Assembly: GCA_964603435.1 (NCBI GenBank)
Contig: CAZRUM010000016.1
Span: forward strand, 1 to 18,178
DNA: 18,178 nt
Direction of reading: 5' to 3'
Source: CAZRUM01 sp964603435
GTDB lineage: Bacteria; Patescibacteriota; Patescibacteriia; Magasanikbacterales; UBA922
Positions within the stretch are counted from its first letter, which is position 1. The number at the start of each line of letters is the position of its first letter. A model generated the notes under the pieces. It was not told where the DNA came from. It searched no databases and saw only the letters and a program-made list of their open reading frames with translations. This document shows positions 1 to 7,525 of the stretch, one piece after another. The position numbers were made by a program, and so were the translations under genes.

Positions 1-485
1 ACAAAGGTTTTGAATTATCTAGTGGAGACTATGTAATCTTTTGGGATGCGGATGTCCTGGGTTATGAATATATGCTAGAAAAGATGTACAAGGTTTTGCA
101 AGAAAATAATCAGGCAAGTTTTGCTTATTCTAATTTTATTCATGGTAGTAAAATGATGTATGGCAGGGAGTTTGATGTGCAAGCTTTGCAAAAAAATAAT
201 TATATTCATTCCACAAGTTTAATAAGAAAGAAAGATGCTATAAAATGGGATGAGAGTCTAAAGCGTTTTCAAGACTGGGATTTGTGGTTGACTATGATAG
301 AGCAAAACAAAAAGGGTGTTTGGATTAAGATGGATCTTTTTGTGGTAACTCCTGGTGGAACCATGAGTGCCTGGTTGCCAAAGTTAGCTTATACTCCGCC
401 TTTTAAATATTTACCTTTTATAAGTCCTATAGTAAAGAAGTACGAAGAGGCGAGGGAAGTTATTAGAAAAAAGCATGATTTGTAA
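1..485 (+). CDS. Glycosyltransferase family 2, C-terminal part (5' truncated by window edge)
   Basis: The frame is open from base 3, so the start lies upstream of the window. The first visible residues read GDYVIFWDADV (bases 24-56), the GT-A fold strand ending in a DxD-type metal and nucleotide-sugar binding motif. Later come an HSTSLIRK stretch and FQDWDLWLTMIEQ, the 'ED/DWDLWLR' motif that in family 2 enzymes holds the catalytic acid and acceptor-side contacts. About 160 codons remain. The likely role is sugar transfer to a surface polysaccharide or lipid-linked oligosaccharide at the cytoplasmic face of the membrane; donor and acceptor cannot be read. A strong terminator follows directly. 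The neighbouring O-antigen ligase-like gene on the other strand fits a surface-glycan locus. Family assignment is firm; substrate is unknown. Confidence 0.85.
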   Translation, partial: KGFELSSGDYVIFWDADVLGYEYMLEKMYKVLQENNQASFAYSNFIHGSKMMYGREFDVQALQKNNYIHSTSLIRKKDAIKWDESLKRFQDWDLWLTMIEQNKKGVWIKMDLFVVTPGGTMSAWLPKLAYTPPFKYLPFISPIVKKYEEAREVIRKKHDL

Positions 486-488
486 AAT

Positions 489-519
489 AAAAAAGACGTT
501 CTATGGAACGTCTTTTTTT
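489..519. terminator. Bidirectional intrinsic terminator between convergent genes
   Basis: A-run plus stem GACGTTC, loop TATG, stem GAACGTC, then a T-run of seven. It is symmetric, so it can end both the glycosyltransferase transcript (+) and the O-antigen ligase-like transcript (-), which converge here. Confidence 0.9.
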
Positions 520-527
520 GTAATGTA

Positions 528-2009
528 TTATTTCACTCGATTAAACACTTGATACAATACAGCTGTGGTTCTTTCAAAAATACTGGTGTGTTTCATAGCA
601 ATCGTCATAGCAAATATTAGATACAAAATACCAAAGACATGAAACAAGGCTGGTGCTGCAATATTGGTAATAAGTAGAGCGACAATACCAGCTAGTAAAC
701 CTACGTCAAAGTCGTGCCAGTCATGAATATTAACAATTTTTAAAAGTAGTTTATAACCAACAAAAGCATATAGGAAAATTAGAACTAGGGCGCCGAAAAT
801 ACCTAGTTCTGCCCACATCTCTAGATAGCCCCAATCAAAGCTTGCTGTAGTAAAAGCTTCGTAAGTGTAAGGGTTTAAAAAAGTTACAGTTGCCCCTAGG
901 CCTACACCGAGGATTGGGTTCGTTGTTATCATTTGCCAGGCGGCTGGTAAAATCATCATACGGGTGTTGGTAGAGATTTCCAGTGTGGGTGAAGTTAGAC
1001 TTTGTAGACGTACACCAAAAAGCTCCCAACCAAGAGATCCTCCGCCACTAGCTATCATATGGATACCAGAAAAAACTATCATAACAAGTAGAATAGTCAT
1101 GATACTCTCAGTCATCCATTGTTTCCAATTGTGTTTTAGTTTTAACACTATCAAACCTACAACTAAAGCTAGGAAATATGCACGGGATAAGTTTAGAGCT
1201 AAAATTACAATTGATAAGATTTGTATAAAACGCCACATCTTATGGTGATGTTCATTACGCATCAGTAGAGATGTGATAATAAGTATAATCGGAACAATAA
1301 GTAGATGAGCAGGCTCAACTATGCGAAAAAAACCCGCTCCCATGTCTGTGATTTTTCCCATATCTACATCGCGGTACCATTTGTAAAAGCCATCCTGTAG
1401 TCGGGCAATTTTAGTTGAAAATAAAACCAGAGTAGTCAGAGAAAAAGTAGCAGTACCAATAATAAAGACACCAATAAGTCTAACTAAAAATTCTTGAGTT
1501 TTTTTCTCGGCAAAAAGATAATAAGAAGGGAAGAGTAATAATAAAAAAGTGAATGGCATGATGTCTGCTACAATACGACGAAATTCATGTTCATGATAGA
1601 GACCATTAAAAACACTGCCAAATAAAAATATAAATAAAACTACTAAAATAGCAGTTATTGGTTTGTTGATGAGAATTGTTTTTTTGAGATTTCTTTCACC
1701 CAAGAGCTGGGCTAGCCAAAGAAAGATGAAAAAACCTATCAAAAGTGTACGGATAGAAAGACCTAAAAATTCTAGATAATGTCCAGAACCACCAAGTAAT
1801 ATTTCTCCCAAGACTAATCCCCAGGCCCAACTAGGATTTTTGAAATATAAAATCCCCAGTATCATGAGGATTGTAAAAACCAAAAGACCTTGAATGATTA
1901 GATGCCCGTTTAAAAAATAGGATAAGACTCTGATAGCAAAGAAAAGTATCAGCAACCAAAAAGTCTGTCCGCGAAAAAAGATTGATTTGTTAGATAAGAA
2001 TTTTTGCAT
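528..2009 (-). CDS. O-antigen ligase / polymerase-like membrane protein (Wzy/WaaL family)
   Basis: The 493-residue product is almost entirely hydrophobic, with roughly 11-12 membrane segments by eye. It has one large polar loop in the second half containing SLTSPTLEISTNTRMMILPAAW and NPILGVGLGATVTFLNPY. An R-rich loop followed by N-P-x-x-G-x-G is the usual layout of the Wzy_C/O-antigen ligase domain (PF04932). Such proteins polymerise or ligate undecaprenyl-linked glycans at the outer face of the cytoplasmic membrane. The ATG at 2009 has no visible SD; a TATTTA stretch lies about 9 nt upstream. It is convergent with the glycosyltransferase at the left edge, consistent with a polysaccharide locus. 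Ligase versus polymerase cannot be separated from sequence alone. Confidence 0.8.
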   Translation of the reverse strand: MQKFLSNKSIFFRGQTFWLLILFFAIRVLSYFLNGHLIIQGLLVFTILMILGILYFKNPSWAWGLVLGEILLGGSGHYLEFLGLSIRTLLIGFFIFLWLAQLLGERNLKKTILINKPITAILVVLFIFLFGSVFNGLYHEHEFRRIVADIMPFTFLLLLFPSYYLFAEKKTQEFLVRLIGVFIIGTATFSLTTLVLFSTKIARLQDGFYKWYRDVDMGKITDMGAGFFRIVEPAHLLIVPIILIITSLLMRNEHHHKMWRFIQILSIVILALNLSRAYFLALVVGLIVLKLKHNWKQWMTESIMTILLVMIVFSGIHMIASGGGSLGWELFGVRLQSLTSPTLEISTNTRMMILPAAWQMITTNPILGVGLGATVTFLNPYTYEAFTTASFDWGYLEMWAELGIFGALVLIFLYAFVGYKLLLKIVNIHDWHDFDVGLLAGIVALLITNIAAPALFHVFGILYLIFAMTIAMKHTSIFERTTAVLYQVFNRVK

Positions 2010-2037
2010 ATATATAAATACTGAGCTTTAGCGAAGT

Positions 2038-2069
2038 ATCCCGTTGTTTGGTACACTAAACAACGGGAT
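2038..2069. repeat. Inverted repeat ATCCCGTTGTTT / AAACAACGGGAT
   Basis: Perfect 12-bp arms separated by 8 nt. The right arm runs straight into the CCTTCGACTACGTTC element that overlaps the fmt 3' end. The AACGGGATCCTTCG junction recurs near 3998-4011, so this belongs to a dispersed repeat family. It lies between fmt and the O-antigen ligase-like gene; there is no long T-run, so termination is possible but not evident. Confidence 0.8.
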
Positions 2070-2117
2070 CCTTCGACTACGTTCACCCGACTATGTCGGG
2101 TTCACTCCGCTCAGGAT
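2068..2117. repeat. Composite palindromic repeat covering the fmt stop codon
   Basis: Outer ends ATCCTTCGAC and CTCAGGAT enclose a perfect stem ACCCGAC (2085-2091), loop TAT, GTCGGGT (2095-2101). The fmt stop codon (2083-2085 on the minus strand) and its last dozen codons lie in this element. Related, diverged copies occur near 3905-3953 and 3996-4030. Confidence 0.75.
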
Positions 2118-3024
2118 TAGATTTATAACCATTCACAAAACTTTTTGCATCCATTTTTTGTTTACCTTCAAGTTGTAATTCTAGAATTTTTAGAGAAGAA
2201 TCGGAAGTGCCAATATACAATTCATTGTTTTCAATTTCAACTTCACCGGGTTGTAGATTTTTTCCACCAGGTTGTAGGCTTAATAATTTTAGTCTCTTGT
2301 CATTCCAGATAGTCCAAACACCAGGCCAGGGGGTAAGACCACGATAAAGATTGTAAATTTCTGAGGTGGATTTTGACCAGTCAATTTTACCATCTTCACG
2401 AGTTAGTTGTGTGCAGGTAGTTGCTTTGGATTCATCTTGGGTTGTGGGCTGTAAATCACCTGAAATGTAGTCTGGAATAGCCTCTAAAAGGGCTAAAATG
2501 CCGATTTTAGCTAGTTTCTTGTCTAGTTCGATATAAGTGTCGTTTGTCTCTATTTTAAGCGTTTTTTGCAAGATTATAGGACCAGTATCTAGACCCTTAT
2601 TCATTTGCATTATAGTCACGCCAGTTTCAGTTTCCCCGTTGACCAAGGCTGACTGAATAGGGGAGGCACCACGGTATTTTGGCAGTAGGGAAGTATGGAC
2701 GTTTAGGGTTCTGTGTTTTGGTGCGTTTATTATATTCTCTGGTATGAGTAAGCCATATTGGGCTACAACGGACAAGTCAAAAGTTTCTAAAGTTTTAAAG
2801 TCAAAAGTCTTGAGTGACCCTGGTTGTTGTATTTCAATATTATTTTTTTCTGCAAGAATTTTTACAGGAGAAGCTTTTAATTCTTGCTTGCGACCGGCTG
2901 GTTTGTCTGGTTGAGTAATAACTAATTCAACATCAATAATAGGACTAGTTAATAGTCCTCTGAGAATTTTTTCTGCGAAGTTATGTGTTCCAAAGAAAAC
3001 AATTTTTATTTTTTTAGAAGTCAT
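2083..3024 (-). CDS. fmt: Methionyl-tRNA formyltransferase
   Basis: Transfers a formyl group from 10-formyltetrahydrofolate to the amino group of Met-tRNAfMet in the cytoplasm, preparing it for initiation. The N-terminal Rossmann-like domain starts KIVFFGTHNFAEKIL (7-21). The catalytic block TLNVHTSLLPKYRGASPI spans about 106-123 and carries the family's Asn (N108) and His (H110); the catalytic Asp is D146 in GLDTGPI. The C-terminal OB-like domain contains the LTREDGKIDW signature. Total length, 313, is normal. The expected end is near FVNGYK; the last residues SNPERSEPDIVG are encoded by a palindromic repeat and look like an accidental extension. Its upstream partner is def, which removes the formyl group later, so the pair is functionally coherent. 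No SD is seen before the ATG. Confidence 0.97.
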   Translation of the reverse strand: MTSKKIKIVFFGTHNFAEKILRGLLTSPIIDVELVITQPDKPAGRKQELKASPVKILAEKNNIEIQQPGSLKTFDFKTLETFDLSVVAQYGLLIPENIINAPKHRTLNVHTSLLPKYRGASPIQSALVNGETETGVTIMQMNKGLDTGPIILQKTLKIETNDTYIELDKKLAKIGILALLEAIPDYISGDLQPTTQDESKATTCTQLTREDGKIDWSKSTSEIYNLYRGLTPWPGVWTIWNDKRLKLLSLQPGGKNLQPGEVEIENNELYIGTSDSSLKILELQLEGKQKMDAKSFVNGYKSNPERSEPDIVG

Positions 3025-3031
3025 AAAATTT

Positions 3032-3101
3032 CTAATTTCTAATTGATCTAATTTCTAACCAATTTTTAATTTGGAATTTTATTAGGTGAATTAGAAATTA
3101 G
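3032..3101. repeat. AT-rich inverted repeat between def and fmt
   Basis: Perfect 13-bp arms CTAATTTCTAATT (3032-3044) and AATTAGAAATTAG (3089-3101) with 44 nt between, which itself holds further TAATTTCTAA copies. It fills almost the whole gap between the def stop and the fmt start. It could form a hairpin in the operon transcript, but lacks a terminator T-run. Confidence 0.8.
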
Positions 3102-3106
3102 GATAA

Positions 3107-3601
3107 TTAGTCTATTGTGTATATACCTTTCGCTTTATCAATAAACAAAATACCATCGAGATGATCAACTTCATGTTGAATAACGCGAGCGAAAAAATTA
3201 TTAGCTAGGAAAGTTATTTCTTTACCATTTTTATCTAGAGCCGTGACTTCAATATGTCTGTAGCGTTTTACTTTACCATAAGTTTTTGGGACTGAGAGAC
3301 AGCCTTCAGTGTCGACTTCTTTTCTACGGCTAGTTTTTTGCCAGACAGGGTTTATCAGTATCAAATCTTCTAATGGTAGAGTATTTTTTTTATCAAGTTT
3401 TAAAGCTTCTTTTCCAATAGTACAAAGTCTAATATTTTTTCCAACTTGTGGGGCAGCTAGACCAATACCATCGTCTTCATACATTTTGGGAATTATTTCG
3501 CTGATAAAAGTCTGCATTTCTTTAGATAGCACAAAACTAGGTGCTATGTCAGCAGATTTTTCGCGTAGAGATGGTGTTGGAATTTTTAAAACTTCTAGCA
3601 T
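3107..3601 (-). CDS. def: Peptide deformylase
   Basis: Fe2+/Zn2+ hydrolase that removes the N-formyl group from nascent proteins at the ribosome exit. All three family motifs are present: GIGLAAPQVG (about 45-54), EGCLS with the metal-ligand Cys (about 99-103), and QHEVDHLDG (about 142-150) with two metal-ligand His and the catalytic Glu. I chose the ATG at 3601 (MLEVLKIPTPSLREKS) because deformylases normally begin this way and it lies 1 nt past the upstream gene's TAG. An in-frame ATG at 3622 would add seven residues and overlap that gene by 20 nt; neither start has a clear SD. It is followed by fmt, so the operon holds both ends of the formylation cycle. Confidence 0.96.
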   Translation of the reverse strand: MLEVLKIPTPSLREKSADIAPSFVLSKEMQTFISEIIPKMYEDDGIGLAAPQVGKNIRLCTIGKEALKLDKKNTLPLEDLILINPVWQKTSRRKEVDTEGCLSVPKTYGKVKRYRHIEVTALDKNGKEITFLANNFFARVIQHEVDHLDGILFIDKAKGIYTID

Positions 3602-3602
3602 A

Positions 3603-3896
3603 CTATTTTTTAGTTTCTTCATTTTCTTCTTTCGGTGTAATTATCATATTTTTTTTGCTTGTTTTCCAAACAAAAAGTTTGCCTGGATTATCTATATTGG
3701 AATCTTTTATTTCAGAAAAAACTTGGCGGGCTCTGCCCACTCCAATGCGTTTTATAATTCCTAGATACATGCCAAATCTATTTTTTTCACCAAAAGTTGA
3801 AGATATTATATCTGTCCAATAGTGAATATCAGAATGGATTTTTTTATTCTGTTTTGGTTGGATTTTCTTTTTCAATACATCTGAGATATCGTCCAT
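3603..3896 (-). CDS. Small conserved-looking protein of unknown function, first gene of the def-fmt operon
   Basis: A 97-residue, lysine-rich, soluble protein with no membrane segment. The central part HYWTDIISSTFGEKNRFGMYLGIIKRIGVGRARQ is helical-looking and glycine-punctuated, followed by PGKLFVWKT and a charged tail. I have an impression, unverified, that similar RFGMYLGIIKR proteins are common beside translation genes in Patescibacteria. It ends 1 nt before the preferred def start, so translation is probably coupled. It may have a ribosome- or RNA-related role by association only; no function is assigned. Confidence 0.7.
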   Translation of the reverse strand: MDDISDVLKKKIQPKQNKKIHSDIHYWTDIISSTFGEKNRFGMYLGIIKRIGVGRARQVFSEIKDSNIDNPGKLFVWKTSKKNMIITPKEENEETKK

Positions 3897-3904
3897 ATAA
3901 TAAA

Positions 3905-3953
3905 TCCTGAGTAACCCTGAGATTTTCGAAGGGGAATCGAAGGATCTCGAGGT
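3905..3953. repeat. Diverged copy of the CTGAG...TCGAAGGATC repeat
   Basis: Reads CCTGAGTAACCCTGAG, then TCGAAGGGGAATCGAAGGAT and CTCGAG. It shares the CTGAG and TCGAAGGATC modules with the element over the fmt stop, and lies in the leader of the def-fmt operon. The rest of the 3897-4034 gap is A/T-rich, with no clear promoter that I can defend. Confidence 0.6.
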
Positions 3954-3995
3954 TTGTTAAATTATTTTTTAATTAAGATAAAACTTATTTTTTAC

Positions 3996-4030
3996 AACGG
4001 GATCCTTCGTCGTCTGCAGACTTCTCAGGA
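3996..4030. repeat. Third copy of the AACGGGATCCTTCG...CTCAGGATT repeat
   Basis: ACAACGGGATCCTTCGTC, a central 10-bp palindrome GTCTGCAGAC, then TTCTCAGGATT. It abuts the stop codon of the LigB-family gene (4035-4037). Copies of the family therefore sit beside or over the 3' ends of two genes. Confidence 0.7.
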
Positions 4031-4034
4031 TTGG

Positions 4035-4826
4035 TTAGAATACAAAGTTTCCGACTAAATAGCCCACTCCAAATGGTCCTTCGTAAGAATAATTTTTAAA
4101 AGTATAATCCATATTTCGAAGTATTCCAAGTAAAATCAAAAACGAATGATAACCACACTGTTCAGCTCCTTCAACAAATTTTTCATCTAAACCAGCGAAG
4201 CCTGTGGTATTTCTAGTTTCTAAAAGTTCAATAATTTTGGCATCAAATTCAGCTCCCACTTTGGAAAATCCTGCTGGGGCGTCAGTGGTTAGGCCGTGAG
4301 ATAAATCTCCCGAAGCAATGATGGCCACACGCTTGCCAGAATCCATGATAGCTTCTTTTAGAAGGTAGCCAAAGTCTAAATGAGCCTTGTTATCAAGCAT
4401 TGAATAGCCTATCGGAAGAACCTTAACACCTGGTAAGTGCTTTGTCAAGTAGAAGAGGGGGACGGCGCTGCCATGGTCAAGTTTTGGTTCACTGATGAGC
4501 TGAATAGGGGTGTTGGTTTCACTGCCCATGTGAGCAATTTTGACCGCCAAAAAATCTGCTCCTGGCCAAGTTTGTTTGGTTTCCATATCACCAAATTGTT
4601 CAAAATCAGATTCAAAATTTGTATAAGCATTTACACAAAATGATTCTTTGAACAAGCTTCCATGAGGAGAGATAATCATGATAACATCAGGCTTTGCCAG
4701 ATAGAGGTCTTGTTCTAGAGTCTCCATGGCCTTTTTTGTTTTTTCCACTTTATCAATTTCCTCTTTACCAATACCTGGAATAAGTAGTGGTGGGTGAGGA
4801 GTAACCGCGGCGAATACTAAAGACAT
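4035..4826 (-). CDS. LigB-superfamily protein (class III extradiol dioxygenase-like, AmmeMemoRadiSam B-type)
   Basis: The 263-residue product matches the extradiol dioxygenase subunit B fold (PF02900). It opens with a TPHPPLL metal-site motif (H11), followed by ISPHG (H55), LDHGSAVPL (H118), ASGDLSHG (H177) and a C-terminal EGAEQCGYHSFLILLG segment. These are the positions expected for the non-haem iron ligands and catalytic His. In many anaerobes and CPR bacteria such proteins accompany AMMECR1 and radical-SAM partners (AmmeMemoRadiSam system); no partner is in this window, so a real dioxygenase role is doubtful. Start is ATG 4826, with no SD. It lies between the def-fmt operon and the carboxypeptidase gene, in the same orientation, separated by repeats on both sides. 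Confidence 0.85.
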   Translation of the reverse strand: MSLVFAAVTPHPPLLIPGIGKEEIDKVEKTKKAMETLEQDLYLAKPDVIMIISPHGSLFKESFCVNAYTNFESDFEQFGDMETKQTWPGADFLAVKIAHMGSETNTPIQLISEPKLDHGSAVPLFYLTKHLPGVKVLPIGYSMLDNKAHLDFGYLLKEAIMDSGKRVAIIASGDLSHGLTTDAPAGFSKVGAEFDAKIIELLETRNTTGFAGLDEKFVEGAEQCGYHSFLILLGILRNMDYTFKNYSYEGPFGVGYLVGNFVF

Positions 4827-4841
4827 AAAGCATTTATTTAG

Positions 4842-4876
4842 GCCTGCCTGCCACAGCTATGGCATTGCGGGCAGGC
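4842..4876. repeat. Palindromic repeat GCCTGCC...GGCAGGC with inner hairpin
   Basis: Outer arms GCCTGCC (4842-4848) and GGCAGGC (4870-4876). An inner stem TGCCA (4849-4853)/TGGCA (4860-4864) fills the space between. GC-rich in an AT-rich gap between two same-strand genes, with no T-run. It looks like a dispersed extragenic palindrome. Confidence 0.8.
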
Positions 4877-4892
4877 TGATTAAAATAGTTTT

Positions 4893-7154
4893 CTAGAAAT
4901 TATTTAGTGTCCAATTTGCAAATCTTTCTGGTTCGGAAAAACGATTATCATAATCAGCATTTCCCATAGTTATCACGACAAATTTTCGTCCGTCGCTAGG
5001 TCTTTCAACCAACATCGTTAGACCAGCTCCGGCCTCATCGAGATAACCAGTTTTACTAGAAATTATTTTGAAATTTAACCCGGCTTTATTTATTAGTTCA
5101 TTTGTATGATAATCATAATGATGAGCCTTGCCGTCCAAATCTTTTAGTTCATTATATTCATAGCTTTTCATACTCATGACGTTTCTAAGTTGTTTGTTTT
5201 TTTCAGAATTAATATAAATAGTTAAATATTCTTTGGCAGTTGTCACATTGTCTATATCATAGCCATATACATCAACAAATTTTGATTTTGTTAGGCCCCA
5301 GTCAGCCACTTGCTTATTCATGCGAGTAATAAATTTGCTTTCGTTTTCTTCTACTTCATCTACCAAAATTTTTGCTGGGGTGTTGAGAGAAGAAACCATC
5401 ATAGAATAGAACAGGTGTAAATTGACAAATTTTTCTCCCTCGACTGTTCTGAAAGTGTGATAAATTGATTTGTGATCAGTTGGGTCATAAGTAGCTGTGT
5501 ATTTCAAATTTAAACCTTCTTGCATCAGGCGGTAGGCAGTTAGGACTTTGGTAAAAGAAGCGGCAGGACGAATAATATCAATATTTTTGCCAGCCAAAAT
5601 TTCGCCAGTATTATAATCAGCTACTAGATAAGTATTGGTTTTAGTTTCAAAAACGGGGCCAGTATATTCTGTATTTACCATACTGATGGCATACATTTTG
5701 CCATTTTCTTCCAGCACTTCACTGGTTTCACGTTCAGAATTAGATTGGGCGATTTTTATTTCCGTAGCATTGGCTAGGCGAGTAGGTAAGTAGAGTGGTT
5801 GCCCATTTGGGTGATTTATTGCGGTTAGTGTATCGGTCCACAAAACGTTGTTCCAGTTATAACCATAGCCATTAAAAACATCTTCCGAAGCAATATGGCG
5901 TTTTTTACCATTTTCTACCACATAAATTTTACTAGAGCCGGTTATTCCAAAAATAGTACCATTGGCAAATTTTGGTACTTCACCCATTTCATATTTTTGT
6001 AAGTCAGTAATACTAACCATTTCTTCTTTTATCCCAAAATAATTTATCTGAGCAACTTGTTCATCAGTAAAACTGTGATACATACCATCTTTTAGATAAT
6101 ACAATTTTTTATTTTCTTTGGCACGAACTAGACGTCCAGTTGGGTCGACTGTATTCAGTTTTATAATATTGCCAACTTTATAATTTTTTATATCAGCACT
6201 AGAAACTTCAATAATTTCATCTGGATTATAGCCAAGCTGTTTGACAACTGCATGGCTAGCAAAAGGACGCAGAGTATCAAAATCTAATAAATAATATTTA
6301 GTACTGTTTTTTAAAATAGAATAATTTGGAAAAGAAATTTTTGTACCGTCGGGAATATTATTTAGCTCTGTATCTGGAATACTAATGATCATTTTTGGAT
6401 CGAAACGAGTCATAAGAACGGCCATACTGTCGATTGAACGTTTGCTTCCATCTTGAATCAGATAAACAGTGGTATTGGTATAGCCATGAGCTAAAGTGCC
6501 GTCAGGAAAAGTTTGCCCAAACCATTTTTGCCACAAAGACCAAAAATTTTTATTACCCTGAATGTGTGGAGTGTAGGTATAAAGAAATGCAGTGGCATAA
6601 TTTTGTGGTACAACCAGCTGACCATCAATAATTATAGATTGCCCTGGTCTTTTTATCCAAGGTTCAAAATTGACATGGTCATAATACCAACGAATAATTC
6701 CCGCAGCGCTGTCTACTTGTTTGCCAAAGCCTTTGTTGTTGAGATAAGTATCACAGCTCCAACCACATGAGTCAGTAATACCATAGCCAGTGGCACCGTC
6801 CAGTTGTTTTTGGGTTGGGTTATCAGTTGTGATTAGACTTTGTTCTTTTTGGAGTTTTACAAGTAAATATTTTGGATTAATATCATGTTCCTGGGCTGCC
6901 CTGTAGATGATGTCAGAGGTTAGGCGAGTGGTGCCATTGAGATCTGTGGTACGATAATCAGCTAGATAACTATCATATTCATTCAAAAAAGCCTGAATAT
7001 CAGCTCTATTCATAGCGTTGGAGTCTTGCATTTCTTCTTCTGATATTAAATAGTTTGGATTGAAATCTTCATTATTCACAGCCAAAACAGGGGATAGTAT
7101 TAATATCCCAAAAATCACTAAAATTAGATGCACGATAGTTGTCCACTTTTTCAT
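4893..7154 (-). CDS. Multidomain cell-wall enzyme: lysozyme-like domain, four repeats, D-Ala-D-Ala carboxypeptidase (peptidase S11)
   Basis: The 753-residue exported protein starts with a signal peptide or membrane anchor (1-25). Residues about 75-213 resemble a lysozyme/transglycosylase-like domain (NPKYLLVKLQKEQSLI with candidate acid E104; C130 and C134 could pair). Four repeats of about 60 residues follow (about 218-460), each with the pattern x-VYLIxDGxKRxIxS...GY; these may bind wall or surface glycans. Residues about 500-753 form a penicillin-binding S11 domain with all three motifs: S533-FTK, S589-LN and K701-TG. Expected action is trimming D-Ala from peptidoglycan stem peptides, plus possible glycan cleavage, outside the membrane. 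The fusion in one chain is the notable point. An extended -10 lies only 10 nt before the ATG, so the message is near leaderless. Confidence 0.92.
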   Translation of the reverse strand: MKKWTTIVHLILVIFGILILSPVLAVNNEDFNPNYLISEEEMQDSNAMNRADIQAFLNEYDSYLADYRTTDLNGTTRLTSDIIYRAAQEHDINPKYLLVKLQKEQSLITTDNPTQKQLDGATGYGITDSCGWSCDTYLNNKGFGKQVDSAAGIIRWYYDHVNFEPWIKRPGQSIIIDGQLVVPQNYATAFLYTYTPHIQGNKNFWSLWQKWFGQTFPDGTLAHGYTNTTVYLIQDGSKRSIDSMAVLMTRFDPKMIISIPDTELNNIPDGTKISFPNYSILKNSTKYYLLDFDTLRPFASHAVVKQLGYNPDEIIEVSSADIKNYKVGNIIKLNTVDPTGRLVRAKENKKLYYLKDGMYHSFTDEQVAQINYFGIKEEMVSITDLQKYEMGEVPKFANGTIFGITGSSKIYVVENGKKRHIASEDVFNGYGYNWNNVLWTDTLTAINHPNGQPLYLPTRLANATEIKIAQSNSERETSEVLEENGKMYAISMVNTEYTGPVFETKTNTYLVADYNTGEILAGKNIDIIRPAASFTKVLTAYRLMQEGLNLKYTATYDPTDHKSIYHTFRTVEGEKFVNLHLFYSMMVSSLNTPAKILVDEVEENESKFITRMNKQVADWGLTKSKFVDVYGYDIDNVTTAKEYLTIYINSEKNKQLRNVMSMKSYEYNELKDLDGKAHHYDYHTNELINKAGLNFKIISSKTGYLDEAGAGLTMLVERPSDGRKFVVITMGNADYDNRFSEPERFANWTLNNF

Positions 7155-7164
7155 ATCTGAGAGT

Positions 7165-7173
7165 ATTATAGCA
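7165..7173 (-). promoter_or_regulatory. Extended -10 promoter of the carboxypeptidase gene
   Basis: Minus-strand TGC-TATAAT, ten bases before the ATG at 7154. Initiation about 7 nt downstream of the -10 would leave only a few bases of leader. The -35 position is a T-run without consensus, typical of extended -10 promoters. Confidence 0.65.
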
Positions 7174-7187
7174 TGTTTTTTGATATT

Positions 7188-7214
7188 AAAAAACTACTCT
7201 AGTGGTAGTTTTTT
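7188..7214. terminator. Symmetric hairpin AAAAAACTAC / GTAGTTTTTT between divergent transcription units
   Basis: Ten-base arms with a 7-nt loop, A-run and T-run on opposite sides, so it is terminator-like in both directions. It separates the minus-strand carboxypeptidase promoter from the plus-strand promoter at 7218, and probably insulates the two. Confidence 0.7.
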
Positions 7215-7217
7215 AGC

Positions 7218-7245
7218 TTGACAAAATAAGGTATTTGTATATAAT
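7218..7245 (+). promoter_or_regulatory. Consensus sigma-70 promoter of island 1
   Basis: TTGACA (7218-7223), 16-nt spacer, perfect TATAAT (7240-7245). The transcript would start near 7252, just before a purine-rich AAGGGAGGGG stretch. Confidence 0.85.
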
Positions 7246-7251
7246 AAAGAA

Positions 7252-7348
7252 AGTAAAAACAAGGGAGGGGCTTCAATCATCTGATTTGAAGTCTGTTCTT
7301 TTAGGAAAACACTCAGGATTAGTAGATCCTAGAGCGTGTGAGGTAATC
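7252..7348 (+). promoter_or_regulatory. Structured 5' leader of island 1
   Basis: Contains an SD-like GGGAGGGG (7263-7270). A hairpin follows: CTTCAA (7271-7276), 9-nt loop, TTGAAG (7286-7291). A second hairpin is AGGAT (7315-7319)/ATCCT (7326-7330), flanked by ACAC/GTGT. The first SD is 15 nt from an in-frame TTG (7286). The ATG at 7349 has its own GAGGT only 4 nt away. About 97 nt of structured leader suggests post-transcriptional control, by inference only. Confidence 0.5.
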
Positions 7349-7525
7349 ATGTTTGGGTCTCCGAGTGCGAGTGTTCGTGGTTGGCGAGACTACGACTCAG
7401 AATCAGAGGGCATGACCCCTCTTCAGGGGATTGCCGCCATTGTCCTTGGTATAATTCTAGCGGTTTTTGCAATCGCTTACAAGAACGATAAGATGATGGA
7501 GGAGAGTGCCGTCACCCAATTTTAG
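7349..7525 (+). CDS. Orphan single-pass membrane protein of island 1
   Basis: From ATG 7349 the product is 58 residues: a polar, Ser/Arg/Asp-rich N-terminus (MFGSPSASVRGWRDYDSESE), one clear membrane segment (GIAAIVLGIILAVFAIAY) and a short charged tail. I do not recognise it. The frame is open further upstream; an in-frame TTG at 7286 (21 codons earlier) is an alternative start served by the strong GGGAGGGG. Codons end in C or G more often than in flanking genes, suggesting foreign origin. The stop is TAG, and the same frame stays open for 70 codons after it. Confidence 0.55.
   Translation: MFGSPSASVRGWRDYDSESEGMTPLQGIAAIVLGIILAVFAIAYKNDKMMEESAVTQF

Noticed and set aside
835..1248. Small frames on both strands inside the O-antigen ligase-like gene
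   Set aside because: Shadow frames of a clear membrane protein; no start signals or recognisable protein features.
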